This document shows positions 33,333-41,446 of a DNA stretch of 64,000 nt, piece after piece. The notes below the pieces were generated by a model. It saw only the letters and a list, made by a program, of their open reading frames with translations, did no database searches and was not told the DNA's origin. Both the position numbers and the translations under genes were made by a program. The number at the start of each line of letters is the position of its first letter. Positions within the stretch are counted from its first letter, which is position 1. The DNA is from SIG701 sp045539595 (GTDB lineage: Bacteria > Bacillota > Clostridia > Oscillospirales > CAG-272): assembly GCA_045539595.1 (NCBI GenBank), contig JAZQFQ010000074.1, positions 1 to 64,000 of the forward strand. The letters run 5' to 3'.

Positions 33333-33345
33333 AAATCGATTCAGA

Positions 33346-34770
33346 TCAGCTGTTGTATTCGCACTCTTCCACAGCGGCCTCAAAGGCAGCCTTGATCTGT
33401 GCATCCAGATCGGCACCGGTCATAGTCAGGCACTTGGTCAGAAGCGCACCAACCTGATCGCGGGCTGCGGAGGAACCGTTGAATGCGGGGGAGGTGTAGT
33501 AAGCATCCGCCTGCTCCAGACAAACCTTGGCAGACAGAGCGGCGATGTAGTTACCGCCGTTTGCCTTGGACAGGAAGTCAGCATAGCCTTCGTTCTCGGA
33601 AACGGATTTAATAACCGGAACGTAACCGGAAGCCATAGCAAATTCAGCCTGGAAGTCCACGTTGGTGGTCAGGTACTTGACAAACAGCCAGGATGCGATT
33701 ACTTCCTGAGGATTATCCTTCTTGAAGATACATACGCTGGGACCCTGGGAGATAACTTTCTTGTTCTCTGCATCCACCTGAGGAACGGTAGCGATGCCCA
33801 CATCGAAGGGATAGGATCCGTCGGAGTTGGCTGCGGGGCGCTGATAGGTAGCACCGGCGGAAGAACCGATAGACATATAGCTCTCCAGGCCGTTGGTAGA
33901 GGTGAACAGACCGGAGGTGTATGCGCCATACAGAGTCTGGGTGGTCAGGTATCCCTTGGCATACCAATCATTGAAACGCTTGATGAATTCATGGTTCTGC
34001 TCGTTATCAAACAGGAAATGGTCACCGGTGGCGCTGGTATAGGGAGACTTATACTGCTCGCACATGGTGATAAACCAGTTGGACTCGGAGTCATAGCCGA
34101 GAGGAATGGATTCGGGGTCGATCTCCTTGATCTTGGCACAAACGGCCTCCATCTCATCCCATGTGGTGGGAACGCTCAGATTGTGCGCATCAAAGAAGGT
34201 CTTGTTATAGTACAGTACCTCGGTGGACTTGGAGAAAGGCATGGTGTACATCAGGCCATCGCCAAAGCTGGTACCTTCGGTGTAGTAACCTTCGATGAAG
34301 TTGTCCTTCTGCTCGGCGGTCAGACCGATGATCTCGGTGGTGCCGTCAGCATGGGTAACGGTCAGCTGGCTCTCGATCAGATCGTCCAGCGTAGCCACGG
34401 CGTCTGCCAAATTGTACAGAGCCACGTGATCGGGATAGCAGTACGCGATGTTGGGCTGGCCGCCGACGGTGATTTCGGTCACGATGGTGTCACGGACATC
34501 ATCATAGCCGCCGCCGTTGACACTCTGCACATCGATATTGGGGAACATTGCCTCAAATTCGGCGATGTATGCCTCAAGAACGGTGGCCAGATTGGAGCCC
34601 ATGGTGTTCATAAAGGTAATGGTAATAGGAGTTTCTGCGTCAAAACCGGTTTCCGGAACCTTGAAATTGACCTCGCCTTTGGTACCGGGAGTGGTGTTGC
34701 CGTTGCACGCTGCCAGCATAGTCATAGCCATGGCAACAAACAAAAGCATTGCGACAATTCTCTTCAACAT
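33346..34770 (-). CDS. ABC transporter substrate-binding lipoprotein (carbohydrate type, UgpB/MalE-like)
   Basis: A 474-residue extracellular solute-binding protein. The signal peptide ends in a lipobox (LAAC), followed by a threonine-rich linker. The fold signature is seen in ITITFMNTMGSN near the start, FEAMFPNIDVQSV, and DGLMYTMPFSKSTEVLYYNKTFFD. Such proteins bind oligosaccharides or glycerol phosphates. AAAGGA precedes the ATG at 34770; an upstream ATG at 34824 is rejected. It is encoded with two permeases, an ATPase, a thermonuclease-like lipoprotein and an OB-repeat lipoprotein. Confidence 0.9.
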   Translation of the reverse strand: MLKRIVAMLLFVAMAMTMLAACNGNTTPGTKGEVNFKVPETGFDAETPITITFMNTMGSNLATVLEAYIAEFEAMFPNIDVQSVNGGGYDDVRDTIVTEITVGGQPNIAYCYPDHVALYNLADAVATLDDLIESQLTVTHADGTTEIIGLTAEQKDNFIEGYYTEGTSFGDGLMYTMPFSKSTEVLYYNKTFFDAHNLSVPTTWDEMEAVCAKIKEIDPESIPLGYDSESNWFITMCEQYKSPYTSATGDHFLFDNEQNHEFIKRFNDWYAKGYLTTQTLYGAYTSGLFTSTNGLESYMSIGSSAGATYQRPAANSDGSYPFDVGIATVPQVDAENKKVISQGPSVCIFKKDNPQEVIASWLFVKYLTTNVDFQAEFAMASGYVPVIKSVSENEGYADFLSKANGGNYIAALSAKVCLEQADAYYTSPAFNGSSAARDQVGALLTKCLTMTGADLDAQIKAAFEAAVEECEYNS

Positions 34771-34833
34771 AAGTGGAATTTCCTTTCTGACTTTATATTG
34801 TTTTATGTTACAGGCAGATTGCACCGCTGCCTA

Positions 34834-35727
34834 TTAACCTTTGATACCGCTGCGGCTGACGCCGGCCATGATGTATTTCCTAAGGAAAATAAACACCAGA
34901 AACAGCGGGGCGGACACGATGGCCACGGCGGCCATCTGCACGGGATAATTGACATCACCGGTGGTATCGGTGAAGGCATTGCGCAGACCGTTTGTGATCA
35001 TACTGTGGGCGGCATCGTTGGCCACCAGCCGCGGCCACATGTACGAGTTCCACGCGCCCATCATTTTCAGGATGGTGATGGAGATCAGCGTGGGCAGGGA
35101 CAGGGGCACCATGACCTTCCACAGGTATTTGAAATCCGTGGTTCCATCCACCTTGGCGGCCAGATACAACTCATTGGGAATCTGCATGAAGTTCTGCCGC
35201 AAGAGGAATATGTAGAACACACTGACCAAAAACGGAACGATCAATACCGTATAGGTATTCCGCCAGCCGAACTCGGTGACCGTGACGAAGTTGGTGATGG
35301 TAAACAGCTCACCGGGGATCATCATCGTGGCAAGCAGTCCGGAAAACAGAAGTTCCTTGCCCTTGAACTCCAGACGGGCAAAGGCGAAAGCGGACAGCAC
35401 CGTGATGATCAAAGAAAGCAGCGTAGAGGAAACACCGACGATCATGGTGTTCAGAAACAGTCTGCCCAGGCTGGCCGTGGTAAATGCATCGGCGTAGTTG
35501 GAGAACATGATCGTCCGGGGGAAGAATGTGGGCTGGCTCAGTCGGTACTCGTCCAATGTTTTCAGGGAGGAGATAATCATCCAATAAAAGGGGAACAGCA
35601 CCACAATAGCCATGGCGATCAGGAACGCATACACCAGAATGCGCACGGCGATCTGGGTAACACGCTGGGTGGAGGTAGTTTTCTGCAGATCTCTTTCCTG
35701 CATCACTGTCATAGTTTTCGTAGACAT
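34834..35727 (-). CDS. ABC transporter permease (MalG/UgpE family)
   Basis: A 297-residue inner-membrane permease with six predicted segments. The EAA loop is YLAAKVDGTTDFKYLWKVMVPLSLP, and FPFYWMIISSLK and the PGELFTITNF region match the sugar-permease family. The ATG at 35727 follows GAGGAGG. It forms the importer channel with the preceding permease, 11 bases upstream. Confidence 0.93.
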   Translation of the reverse strand: MSTKTMTVMQERDLQKTTSTQRVTQIAVRILVYAFLIAMAIVVLFPFYWMIISSLKTLDEYRLSQPTFFPRTIMFSNYADAFTTASLGRLFLNTMIVGVSSTLLSLIITVLSAFAFARLEFKGKELLFSGLLATMMIPGELFTITNFVTVTEFGWRNTYTVLIVPFLVSVFYIFLLRQNFMQIPNELYLAAKVDGTTDFKYLWKVMVPLSLPTLISITILKMMGAWNSYMWPRLVANDAAHSMITNGLRNAFTDTTGDVNYPVQMAAVAIVSAPLFLVFIFLRKYIMAGVSRSGIKG

Positions 35728-35738
35728 ACAGCACCTCC

Positions 35739-36683
35739 TCAATAATGCACGCGCTTCTTGCTCACCCAGTTATTCACCAGGGTAACCGCAAGAATGATGA
35801 GGAACAGAATCAATGCCGCGGCACTGGCGCGGCCCTGACTGTTGCTCTCCAGCGCATCGTAAATAAATCCGACCATGGTATTCAGACGTCCTGCGTCATC
35901 CGGGGGGCCCATCAGCTCGCCGAAGATACCGACGATGCTGGTATACTCTTTGAATCCGCCGATGAAGCCGGTAATGATAACATACGCCAGCATGGGGGAA
36001 AGCAGCGGCACCGTAATATGCGTAAACACACGGCGGCGGGGCGTGCTGTCCACCTTGGCGGCATCGTAATACTGACGGTTAATGCTCTGCAGACCGCCCA
36101 GAAGCACGAGGATCTTGAACGGCAGAGCATTCCAGACAATATACACCACCATAACGAACATATTGGCGGTATAGGTAGAACCGTAATTGATCCAGTTCAC
36201 ATGCTCCCCACCGAAGAACTCAATGACGTTATTGATGATACCGGCGGTGACGATGATCTCATTCTCCGTGCCGTAAAAGCTGCCGACGATGTTGAACATA
36301 GCGGCGAACACCATACCGATGGCGATGGAGTTGGTTACATACGGCAAAAAGAAGATCGTCTGCAAAAGCTTCTGCAGAGGCTTGATGGAATTGAGTGCCA
36401 CGGCGATCAGCAGGGCCAGAATGGTGGAGATCGGCACGGTGGTCACACAAAGCAGAATCGTATTTTTCAGACACTGCAGGAAGCGCTTGTATTCCAGGAC
36501 CTTCACAAAGTTGCCGATACCGAATGTAAATGTGACGCCGCGGGCGGCTTCCAGGCTTTTATAATTCTCCAGGAAGGCCATGCGGACCGTGTTGAAGATA
36601 GGCCAGACTGTGAACACCAGCAGCAAAACGATCGCCGGCGATAAGTACAGCCATGCTTTCCACTGTTGCTTGTTGTCTACCAT
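35739..36683 (-). CDS. ABC transporter permease (MalF/UgpA family)
   Basis: A 314-residue permease with six hydrophobic segments, AIVLLLVFTVWPIFNTVRMAFLENY at the N-terminus and the EAA loop YYDAAKVDSTPRRRVFTHITVPLLSP. GAGGTGA lies before the ATG. It starts 1 base after the ATPase gene's stop, so ATPase and both permeases are tightly coupled. Confidence 0.93.
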   Translation of the reverse strand: MVDNKQQWKAWLYLSPAIVLLLVFTVWPIFNTVRMAFLENYKSLEAARGVTFTFGIGNFVKVLEYKRFLQCLKNTILLCVTTVPISTILALLIAVALNSIKPLQKLLQTIFFLPYVTNSIAIGMVFAAMFNIVGSFYGTENEIIVTAGIINNVIEFFGGEHVNWINYGSTYTANMFVMVVYIVWNALPFKILVLLGGLQSINRQYYDAAKVDSTPRRRVFTHITVPLLSPMLAYVIITGFIGGFKEYTSIVGIFGELMGPPDDAGRLNTMVGFIYDALESNSQGRASAAALILFLIILAVTLVNNWVSKKRVHY

Positions 36684-36684
36684 A

Positions 36685-37788
36685 TTACTTCACCTCATAG
36701 CGAATCCGTTCTTCTGTTTCCTTGTGGAAGAGGAAGAACTTATGAGGTTTCACGGAATAGCGTACTACGGGGTTGGACGTATCCACCTTGTTATCGGAAT
36801 TGATGATGGAGCGGATGACGGGGCTGATGGCGGCCTCATTCGTGGACACAATGCTGGCATCGCGGCCCATGATTTCCACGTTGCTCAGCTTGCAGTGGAG
36901 AGGACCGTTTTCGTCCAGAATGAATCCCTCGGGACGGATGCCGATGTACACATCCTGATCCTCCACGCCGGTGATCTCCAGAACGGAATCCTCGCCGATG
37001 TAGACCTTGCCGTCCGAAACCTTGCCTTCCAGCACGTTGATCGGCGGAGTACCAAGGAATTTGGCAACAAACAGATTGACCGGATCGTCGTATACATCCT
37101 GGGGCTTGCCGATCTGCTGTACTACGCCCAGTTTCATCACCACGATCATATCGGAGATGGACATAGCCTCCTCCTGGTCGTGGGTAACAAACACGGTAGT
37201 GATACCGGTTTCCTTCTGGATGCGGCGGATTTCCTCACGGGTTTGCAGGCGCAGACGGGCATCCAGATTGGACAGAGGCTCATCCAGAAGAAGGACGCGG
37301 GGCATCTTGACCAGGGCACGGGCGATGGCCACACGCTGCTGCTGACCGCCGGACAGCTCGTTGGGCTTGCGCTCCAGCAGATCGTCGATCTGCACCAGTT
37401 TGGCGGCGGTATGGGCTCTTTCCAGCATCTCGTCCTTGCTCAGTTTATCCTTCCCTTTCAGATTCTGCAAGGGAAACAGGATATTCTGCTTGACGGTCAT
37501 ATGGGGATACAGAGCATAGTTCTGGAACACCAGACCGATGCCACGGTTCTCCGTAGACAGCTCCGTGACATCATCGTCACCGAAAAAGATTTTGCCGGAG
37601 GTAGGTTTCTGCAGGCCGCTGATCATGTACAGCGTGGTACTCTTACCGCAGCCGGAGGGGCCCAGCAGGCCGATCAGTTTGCCGTCGGGGATCTCAAAGG
37701 TGAAATCGTTGACGGCGACCACTTCTTTTCCTGCCTTCTTGTCGCGGCTGGGGAAGATTTTTGTCAGATTTTGCAGAACAACTTTCAT
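36685..37788 (-). CDS. ABC transporter ATPase (MalK/MsmK/UgpC type)
   Basis: A 367-residue ATPase for a carbohydrate-type importer. Walker A GPSGCGKSTT, signature LSGGQQQRVAIARALVK, Walker B VLLLDEPLSNLDARLR and the switch histidine in VFVTHDQEEA are all present. A C-terminal TOBE-like regulatory region (about 240-367) carries DQDVYIGIRPEGF, typical of UgpC and MsmK. It is the second gene of the operon after the RDD-family gene. Confidence 0.95.
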   Translation of the reverse strand: MKVVLQNLTKIFPSRDKKAGKEVVAVNDFTFEIPDGKLIGLLGPSGCGKSTTLYMISGLQKPTSGKIFFGDDDVTELSTENRGIGLVFQNYALYPHMTVKQNILFPLQNLKGKDKLSKDEMLERAHTAAKLVQIDDLLERKPNELSGGQQQRVAIARALVKMPRVLLLDEPLSNLDARLRLQTREEIRRIQKETGITTVFVTHDQEEAMSISDMIVVMKLGVVQQIGKPQDVYDDPVNLFVAKFLGTPPINVLEGKVSDGKVYIGEDSVLEITGVEDQDVYIGIRPEGFILDENGPLHCKLSNVEIMGRDASIVSTNEAAISPVIRSIINSDNKVDTSNPVVRYSVKPHKFFLFHKETEERIRYEVK

Positions 37789-37829
37789 ACAAATTCCCTT
37801 CCTGATATAGTTTTTTGCTTATTTATCTG

Positions 37830-38591
37830 TTAATACGCCTGTCGGGCGGATTGCTCGGCGGCAATTTTTTTCTTATATGCAATCAAATCCTCGGTGGTGG
37901 CAAAGATCTTCTGGCTGGCGAAATCCACCACGGCGGTGCCTGCCAGCAAATCATGGATGGCCGAGTGGGCACGGGTGACAAGAGGCACGATGGCATGTAC
38001 CAGCAAAAACACCAGCAGAATCAGCGTTCCCGTGGAGCCCATGGCACCGAAAAAGATCATCATGGCGATGTAGACGGGGATCATGGTTTCGATGGTAAAT
38101 TTGCCCAGAATGGCGCGAACAAACAGCTGCATGGTATTGACCCGGACGCAATCGGTACGCATCAGACAAAGGCCGAAGATCTTTTTGCCCAGTGTTTGTC
38201 CGTTTCCGAAGAAAAGCGGGACAACAAATTCCAAAGCCAGAACGGCAAGCAGCAGCCCGAGTGTGGTAATCACCAGGCTGAGATTCATCACCATATTATA
38301 AGTATAAACGGCTTCCTCGTCGGCGGCCAGGGCGGCATAAGCGGCGTCGTACTGTGCCCGTTCCGCCTCACTCATGGCATCGTATTCTTCCCGTGGGATA
38401 TTGAACACCACGCCGTATTCCGTTTCGTGGCGGGCATAGAGGGCATCCAGTTTTTCGCTGTAGCCGTCGTATCCCAAAGCGGCGGAAAGAAGGAATCCAA
38501 AGGCGACCGCCAAAACCATCACCAGAATGGAATCAAACATCCAAGAGGCAATCCGCTTCCACAAGCTTGCCTTCTGCAGGTCCAGATCCAT
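37830..38591 (-). CDS. RDD-family membrane protein
   Basis: A 253-residue membrane protein with about five hydrophobic segments. The RDD signature is visible as WKRIASWMFDSILVMVLAV near the N-terminus and FGNGQTLGKKIFGLCLMRTD in the middle. RDD proteins are poorly understood; some act in transport. A charged, Tyr- and Ala-rich loop (about 45-90) lies between the first two segments. GGGAGG precedes the ATG at 38591. It is the first gene of the ABC operon. The 267-base gap upstream (38592-38858) holds a deoR terminator and AT-rich sequence with a possible minus-strand TAGAAT -10 box near the gene. Confidence 0.85.
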   Translation of the reverse strand: MDLDLQKASLWKRIASWMFDSILVMVLAVAFGFLLSAALGYDGYSEKLDALYARHETEYGVVFNIPREEYDAMSEAERAQYDAAYAALAADEEAVYTYNMVMNLSLVITTLGLLLAVLALEFVVPLFFGNGQTLGKKIFGLCLMRTDCVRVNTMQLFVRAILGKFTIETMIPVYIAMMIFFGAMGSTGTLILLVFLLVHAIVPLVTRAHSAIHDLLAGTAVVDFASQKIFATTEDLIAYKKKIAAEQSARQAY

Positions 38592-38811
38592 GTCGATTTC
38601 CTCCCGGTTTCCCAATTAATAAACGGATATACATTATTCTAACATACATCCCATAGAATTTCCACACCATTTGAATAATTCCGACAGTAAACTTTTTCTT
38701 GGATGTGTGAAATGATGCAAAATGCGTGAACAGCCATTGTAATCATTACATGATACAACATTTGACACAAAAAATCAATGGATTTTGTAATAATTATTAA
38801 AAATTCAGCAA

Positions 38812-38837
38812 AAAAGCACAGAAACTCCTGTGCTTTT
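38812..38837 (-). terminator. intrinsic terminator after the deoR-family gene
   Basis: A 10-bp perfect stem (38828-38837 with 38812-38821) and a 6-base loop, with T-run on the minus strand. Confidence 0.85.
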
Positions 38838-38858
38838 CTATGCAGTTGTATGGACAAA

Positions 38859-39587
38859 TCAATCCCTGCCCTGCAAAGAGGGCGGTAATTCTTTTTCGCA
38901 CAAAATGCCGTCCACCGCATTGGCGGTGCACAGATTGTACATATACTGCCGTCCGATTTTATTGGACGTGCAAAGAAAAACTTTCTTTTTGGCATGCTGC
39001 ATCATAATGCGTCGGAGCTGGGATTCCTCCATGGAGGAGTCGGTCAGCTGTCCATCCTCCGTGATGCCCCGGCAAGAGAAAAAGAAGATATCCGCATTGA
39101 AGTTCCGCACGAAATTTTCCGCGTGCGCGCCAACAAAGGCAATGGAATTCTCCAGAAGCAATCCGCCGGTGGACAAGGATCGGATCTTCAATTCCGCCAG
39201 TTTCAGGGAGGTTTTGGGGCTGTTGGTGATGACGGTCAGATCGGAAAAGGAAGCCAGATAGGGCGTCAGGTAGGACACGGTAGAGGAAGCATCCAGAAAG
39301 ATGATCTGTCCGTCGCGGATCTGCTTGACCGCCATGCGGGCGATGGCGTCCTTGGCCCGGCGGTTCTCATGCTCACGCAAGGCAAAAGGCACCTCCCGGT
39401 TGATCATATCGCTGAGCACCGCGCCGCCGAAGGTCCGGCGGATCTTTCCCTGCTCCTGCAATGCGGCCAGATCCCGGCGGATGGTAGGCTCGCTCACATA
39501 CAGCGCCTGGGCCAGATAATGGACGCTGGCACTGCTCCGTTTTTCCAGAATATCTATAATTTTGTTGTGTCGTTCCCGGAAATACAT
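38859..39587 (-). CDS. DeoR-family transcriptional regulator
   Basis: A 242-residue sugar-phosphate-responsive repressor. The N-terminal helix-turn-helix has the DeoR signature (VSEPTIRRDLAALQEQGKIRRTFGGA, residues about 32-57), followed by a ribose-isomerase-like sensor domain with FLDASSTVSYLTPYL, VITNSPKTSLKL and the late FFSCRGITEDG. It is divergent from a dehydrogenase and an RPE-family gene, so it most likely represses that pair and itself through the TGATC repeats in the 150-base gap. It may also control the ABC operon downstream. GGAGGGA precedes its ATG. Confidence 0.92.
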   Translation of the reverse strand: MYFRERHNKIIDILEKRSSASVHYLAQALYVSEPTIRRDLAALQEQGKIRRTFGGAVLSDMINREVPFALREHENRRAKDAIARMAVKQIRDGQIIFLDASSTVSYLTPYLASFSDLTVITNSPKTSLKLAELKIRSLSTGGLLLENSIAFVGAHAENFVRNFNADIFFFSCRGITEDGQLTDSSMEESQLRRIMMQHAKKKVFLCTSNKIGRQYMYNLCTANAVDGILCEKELPPSLQGRD

Positions 39588-39597
39588 ATTCCCTCCG

Positions 39598-39691
39598 TGA
39601 TCAATTGTGATCGATTATGAGTAAAATATACCACGAACTTGATCGTTTGTCAATATATTTGTACAGTATCGCAATCACCGTGATCATTTGT
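39598..39691. promoter_or_regulatory. array of four TGATC-type operator repeats
   Basis: Four direct copies of TGATCRWTTRT start at 39598, 39608, 39640 and 39681. Offsets from the first are 10, 42 and 83 bp, close to whole helical turns, so all lie on one face of the DNA. They overlap the deoR leader, the deoR -35 box and the spacer/-10 region of the plus-strand promoter. This is the expected position for repression of both divergent genes. Confidence 0.7.
39625..39653 (-). promoter_or_regulatory. sigma-A promoter of the deoR-family gene
   Basis: Minus strand TTGACA (39648-39653), 17-bp spacer, TATATT (39625-39630). One operator copy overlaps the -35 box. Confidence 0.78.
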
Positions 39692-39697
39692 TATAAT
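39692..39697 (+). promoter_or_regulatory. -10 box of the dehydrogenase operon
   Basis: A perfect TATAAT directly after the fourth operator copy; the -35 region is weak (TCGCAA at 17 bp). Confidence 0.6.
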
Positions 39698-39740
39698 GAT
39701 AATACCCCCTGAAAATCTATTATACATAAGGAATGAGACT

Positions 39741-40745
39741 ATGGATACTGCAAAGACCATGCGCGCGGCGGTTCTGCACGCTGTAGGCGATCTTCGCTAT
39801 GAAGAAGTTGCCTTCCCGACCGTTGCCGAAGACGAAGTACTTGTTAAAGTGAAAAACTGCGGAATCTGCGGCAGTGACGTAGGTCGTGTTCTTGCTCACG
39901 GCACCTACCACTTCCCCACCATCCCCGGTCACGAATTCTCCGGTGAAGTTGTTTTCGACGCGGAAAACAAGCTGACCGGCAAGAGAGTGGCTGTATTCCC
40001 GCTGCTCCCCTGCTTCACTTGCGAAAACTGCAAGGAAGAGCGTTATGCCAACTGCACCAACTACAACTACTACGGCTCCCGCTGTGACGGTGGTTACGCC
40101 GAGTACATCGCTGTAAAGCGCTTCAACCTGGTTGAATTGCCCGATGGCGTTTCCTATGAGGAAGGCGCTATGTGCGAGCCTACGGCCGTTGGTCTGCATG
40201 CCATCAAGAAGCTGGGCGTTAAGAAGGGTGACGCGGTTCTGATCACCGGCGCCGGCCCCATCGGTCTGATCGCAGCACAGTGGGCGAAGTCCTACGGTGC
40301 AGAAAAGATCTACTTCATCGACAACGATCCCACCAAGATTGAGTACCTGAAGAAGCTGGGCTACGAACTGTACGATAACCAGCCCATCAACTGTGCTCTG
40401 GAAGGCACCGGCGCATCTGTGCCGCTGGCTATGGTAATCGAGGCTCTGCCCGCAGGCGCAAAGGCTGTTCTGATGGGTAACCCCGCCCGCGACATCGCTC
40501 TGCCCGCCAAGACTTACCAGGCTATCCTCCGCAAGGAACTGCACTTTGAGGGCACCTGGAACTCCTCCTACGCTGCAAACGCAAACGACTGGAGAGACGC
40601 TATGAGTGCTGTTGCGGAAGGCAAGATCTCCCTGAAGCCCCTGATCACCCATCACGTAGCTCTGAAGGATGCCCTTTCCGCTATCCAGATGATGAATGAT
40701 CGTACTGAATTCTATTGTAAGGTGATGATTGACAATGAACGGTAA
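39741..40745 (+). CDS. zinc-dependent sugar-alcohol (phosphate) dehydrogenase, GatD-like
   Basis: A 334-residue medium-chain dehydrogenase. Catalytic zinc ligands lie in CGICGSD and GHEFSGE, a structural zinc site in CFTCENCKEERYANC, and the NAD-binding GAGPIGLIAAQWAKSYGA follows. The ATG at 39741 has AAGGAATGAG upstream. Best resemblance is to galactitol-1-phosphate 5-dehydrogenase (346 aa), but the segment between the Rossmann core and EALPAGAKAVLMG is about 15 residues shorter than I expect. It overlaps the epimerase gene by 11 bp, and both are under the DeoR array, so a sugar-phosphate pathway is likely. The exact substrate is unknown. Confidence 0.85.
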   Translation: MDTAKTMRAAVLHAVGDLRYEEVAFPTVAEDEVLVKVKNCGICGSDVGRVLAHGTYHFPTIPGHEFSGEVVFDAENKLTGKRVAVFPLLPCFTCENCKEERYANCTNYNYYGSRCDGGYAEYIAVKRFNLVELPDGVSYEEGAMCEPTAVGLHAIKKLGVKKGDAVLITGAGPIGLIAAQWAKSYGAEKIYFIDNDPTKIEYLKKLGYELYDNQPINCALEGTGASVPLAMVIEALPAGAKAVLMGNPARDIALPAKTYQAILRKELHFEGTWNSSYAANANDWRDAMSAVAEGKISLKPLITHHVALKDALSAIQMMNDRTEFYCKVMIDNER

Positions 40746-41397
40746 AATTGCTCCTTCTATGATGTGTGCAGACATTCTTCGTCTGCAGCCTGTCCTCGAA
40801 ACCTTCGAGAAGACCGGCATTGAGTACCTCCACATTGATATTATGGACGGTACTTTCGTACCCAACTACACCCTCGGCACCGACTACTGCCGCAATCTGA
40901 AGAAGGTTTCGAAGATTCCTCTGGACATCCACCTGATGATCGTGGAGCCTGAGAGAAAGCTGGATTGGTTTGAGTTCGGCGAGGGCGACTACGTATCCGT
41001 ACACGTAGAAAGCACCCGTCATCTGCAGAGAACTCTGGCCGCTATCCGCCGCCGCGGTGCGAAGCCCATGGTTGCTCTGAATCCCGCTACTCCTCTTTGC
41101 ACCATTGAGGACGTGCTGGACGATATCGACGCAGTTCTGATTATGACGGTGAACCCCGGTTACGCCGGCCAGAAGCTGGTTCCCGCTACTCTGGACAAGA
41201 TCCGCCGTCTGAGAAAGATGCTGGACGAAACCGGCCATCAGCACGTGGAAATCGAAGTGGACGGTAACGTAAACTTCCCCAACGCGATCAAGATGCGTGA
41301 CGCAGGTGCCAACATCTACGTGGCAGGCTCCTCCAGCGTGTTCGATCCTACCCTCACCCTTGAGGAAGGTATCGCCAAACTCCGCGAGAACATTTAA
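40735..41397 (+). CDS. ribulose-phosphate 3-epimerase family protein
   Basis: A 220-residue TIM barrel. It begins IAPSMMCADI and carries LHIDIMDGTFVPN, LDIHLMI, LIMTVNPGYAGQK and EVDGNVN, the strands that hold metal ligands (His, Asp, His, Asp) in RPE. The substitutions MMCADI and MTVNPGYAG (rather than SVNPGFGGQ) and the pairing with a dehydrogenase favour a specialised epimerase such as D-allulose-6-phosphate 3-epimerase over housekeeping Rpe. AAGGTG lies inside the end of the previous gene. Confidence 0.87.
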   Translation: MNGKIAPSMMCADILRLQPVLETFEKTGIEYLHIDIMDGTFVPNYTLGTDYCRNLKKVSKIPLDIHLMIVEPERKLDWFEFGEGDYVSVHVESTRHLQRTLAAIRRRGAKPMVALNPATPLCTIEDVLDDIDAVLIMTVNPGYAGQKLVPATLDKIRRLRKMLDETGHQHVEIEVDGNVNFPNAIKMRDAGANIYVAGSSSVFDPTLTLEEGIAKLRENI

Positions 41398-41410
41398 TCA
41401 CTGCAAAAGA

Positions 41411-41446
41411 ATCGCCCGGATGCCATCGCATCCGGGCGATATTTTT
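41411..41446 (+). terminator. intrinsic terminator after the epimerase gene
   Basis: A 13-bp perfect stem (41411-41423 with 41428-41440), then ATTTTT. It touches the 3' end of convergent miaA and probably serves both. Confidence 0.9.

Noticed and set aside
33991..35745. 584-residue open frame on the plus strand
   Set aside because: Antisense to the binding protein and permease genes; composition (His/Gly/Gln rich) is typical of shadow frames.
39601..39618. cAMP-CRP type site
   Set aside because: The TGATC repeats are direct rather than a TGTGA-N6-TCACA palindrome, and fit a DeoR array better.
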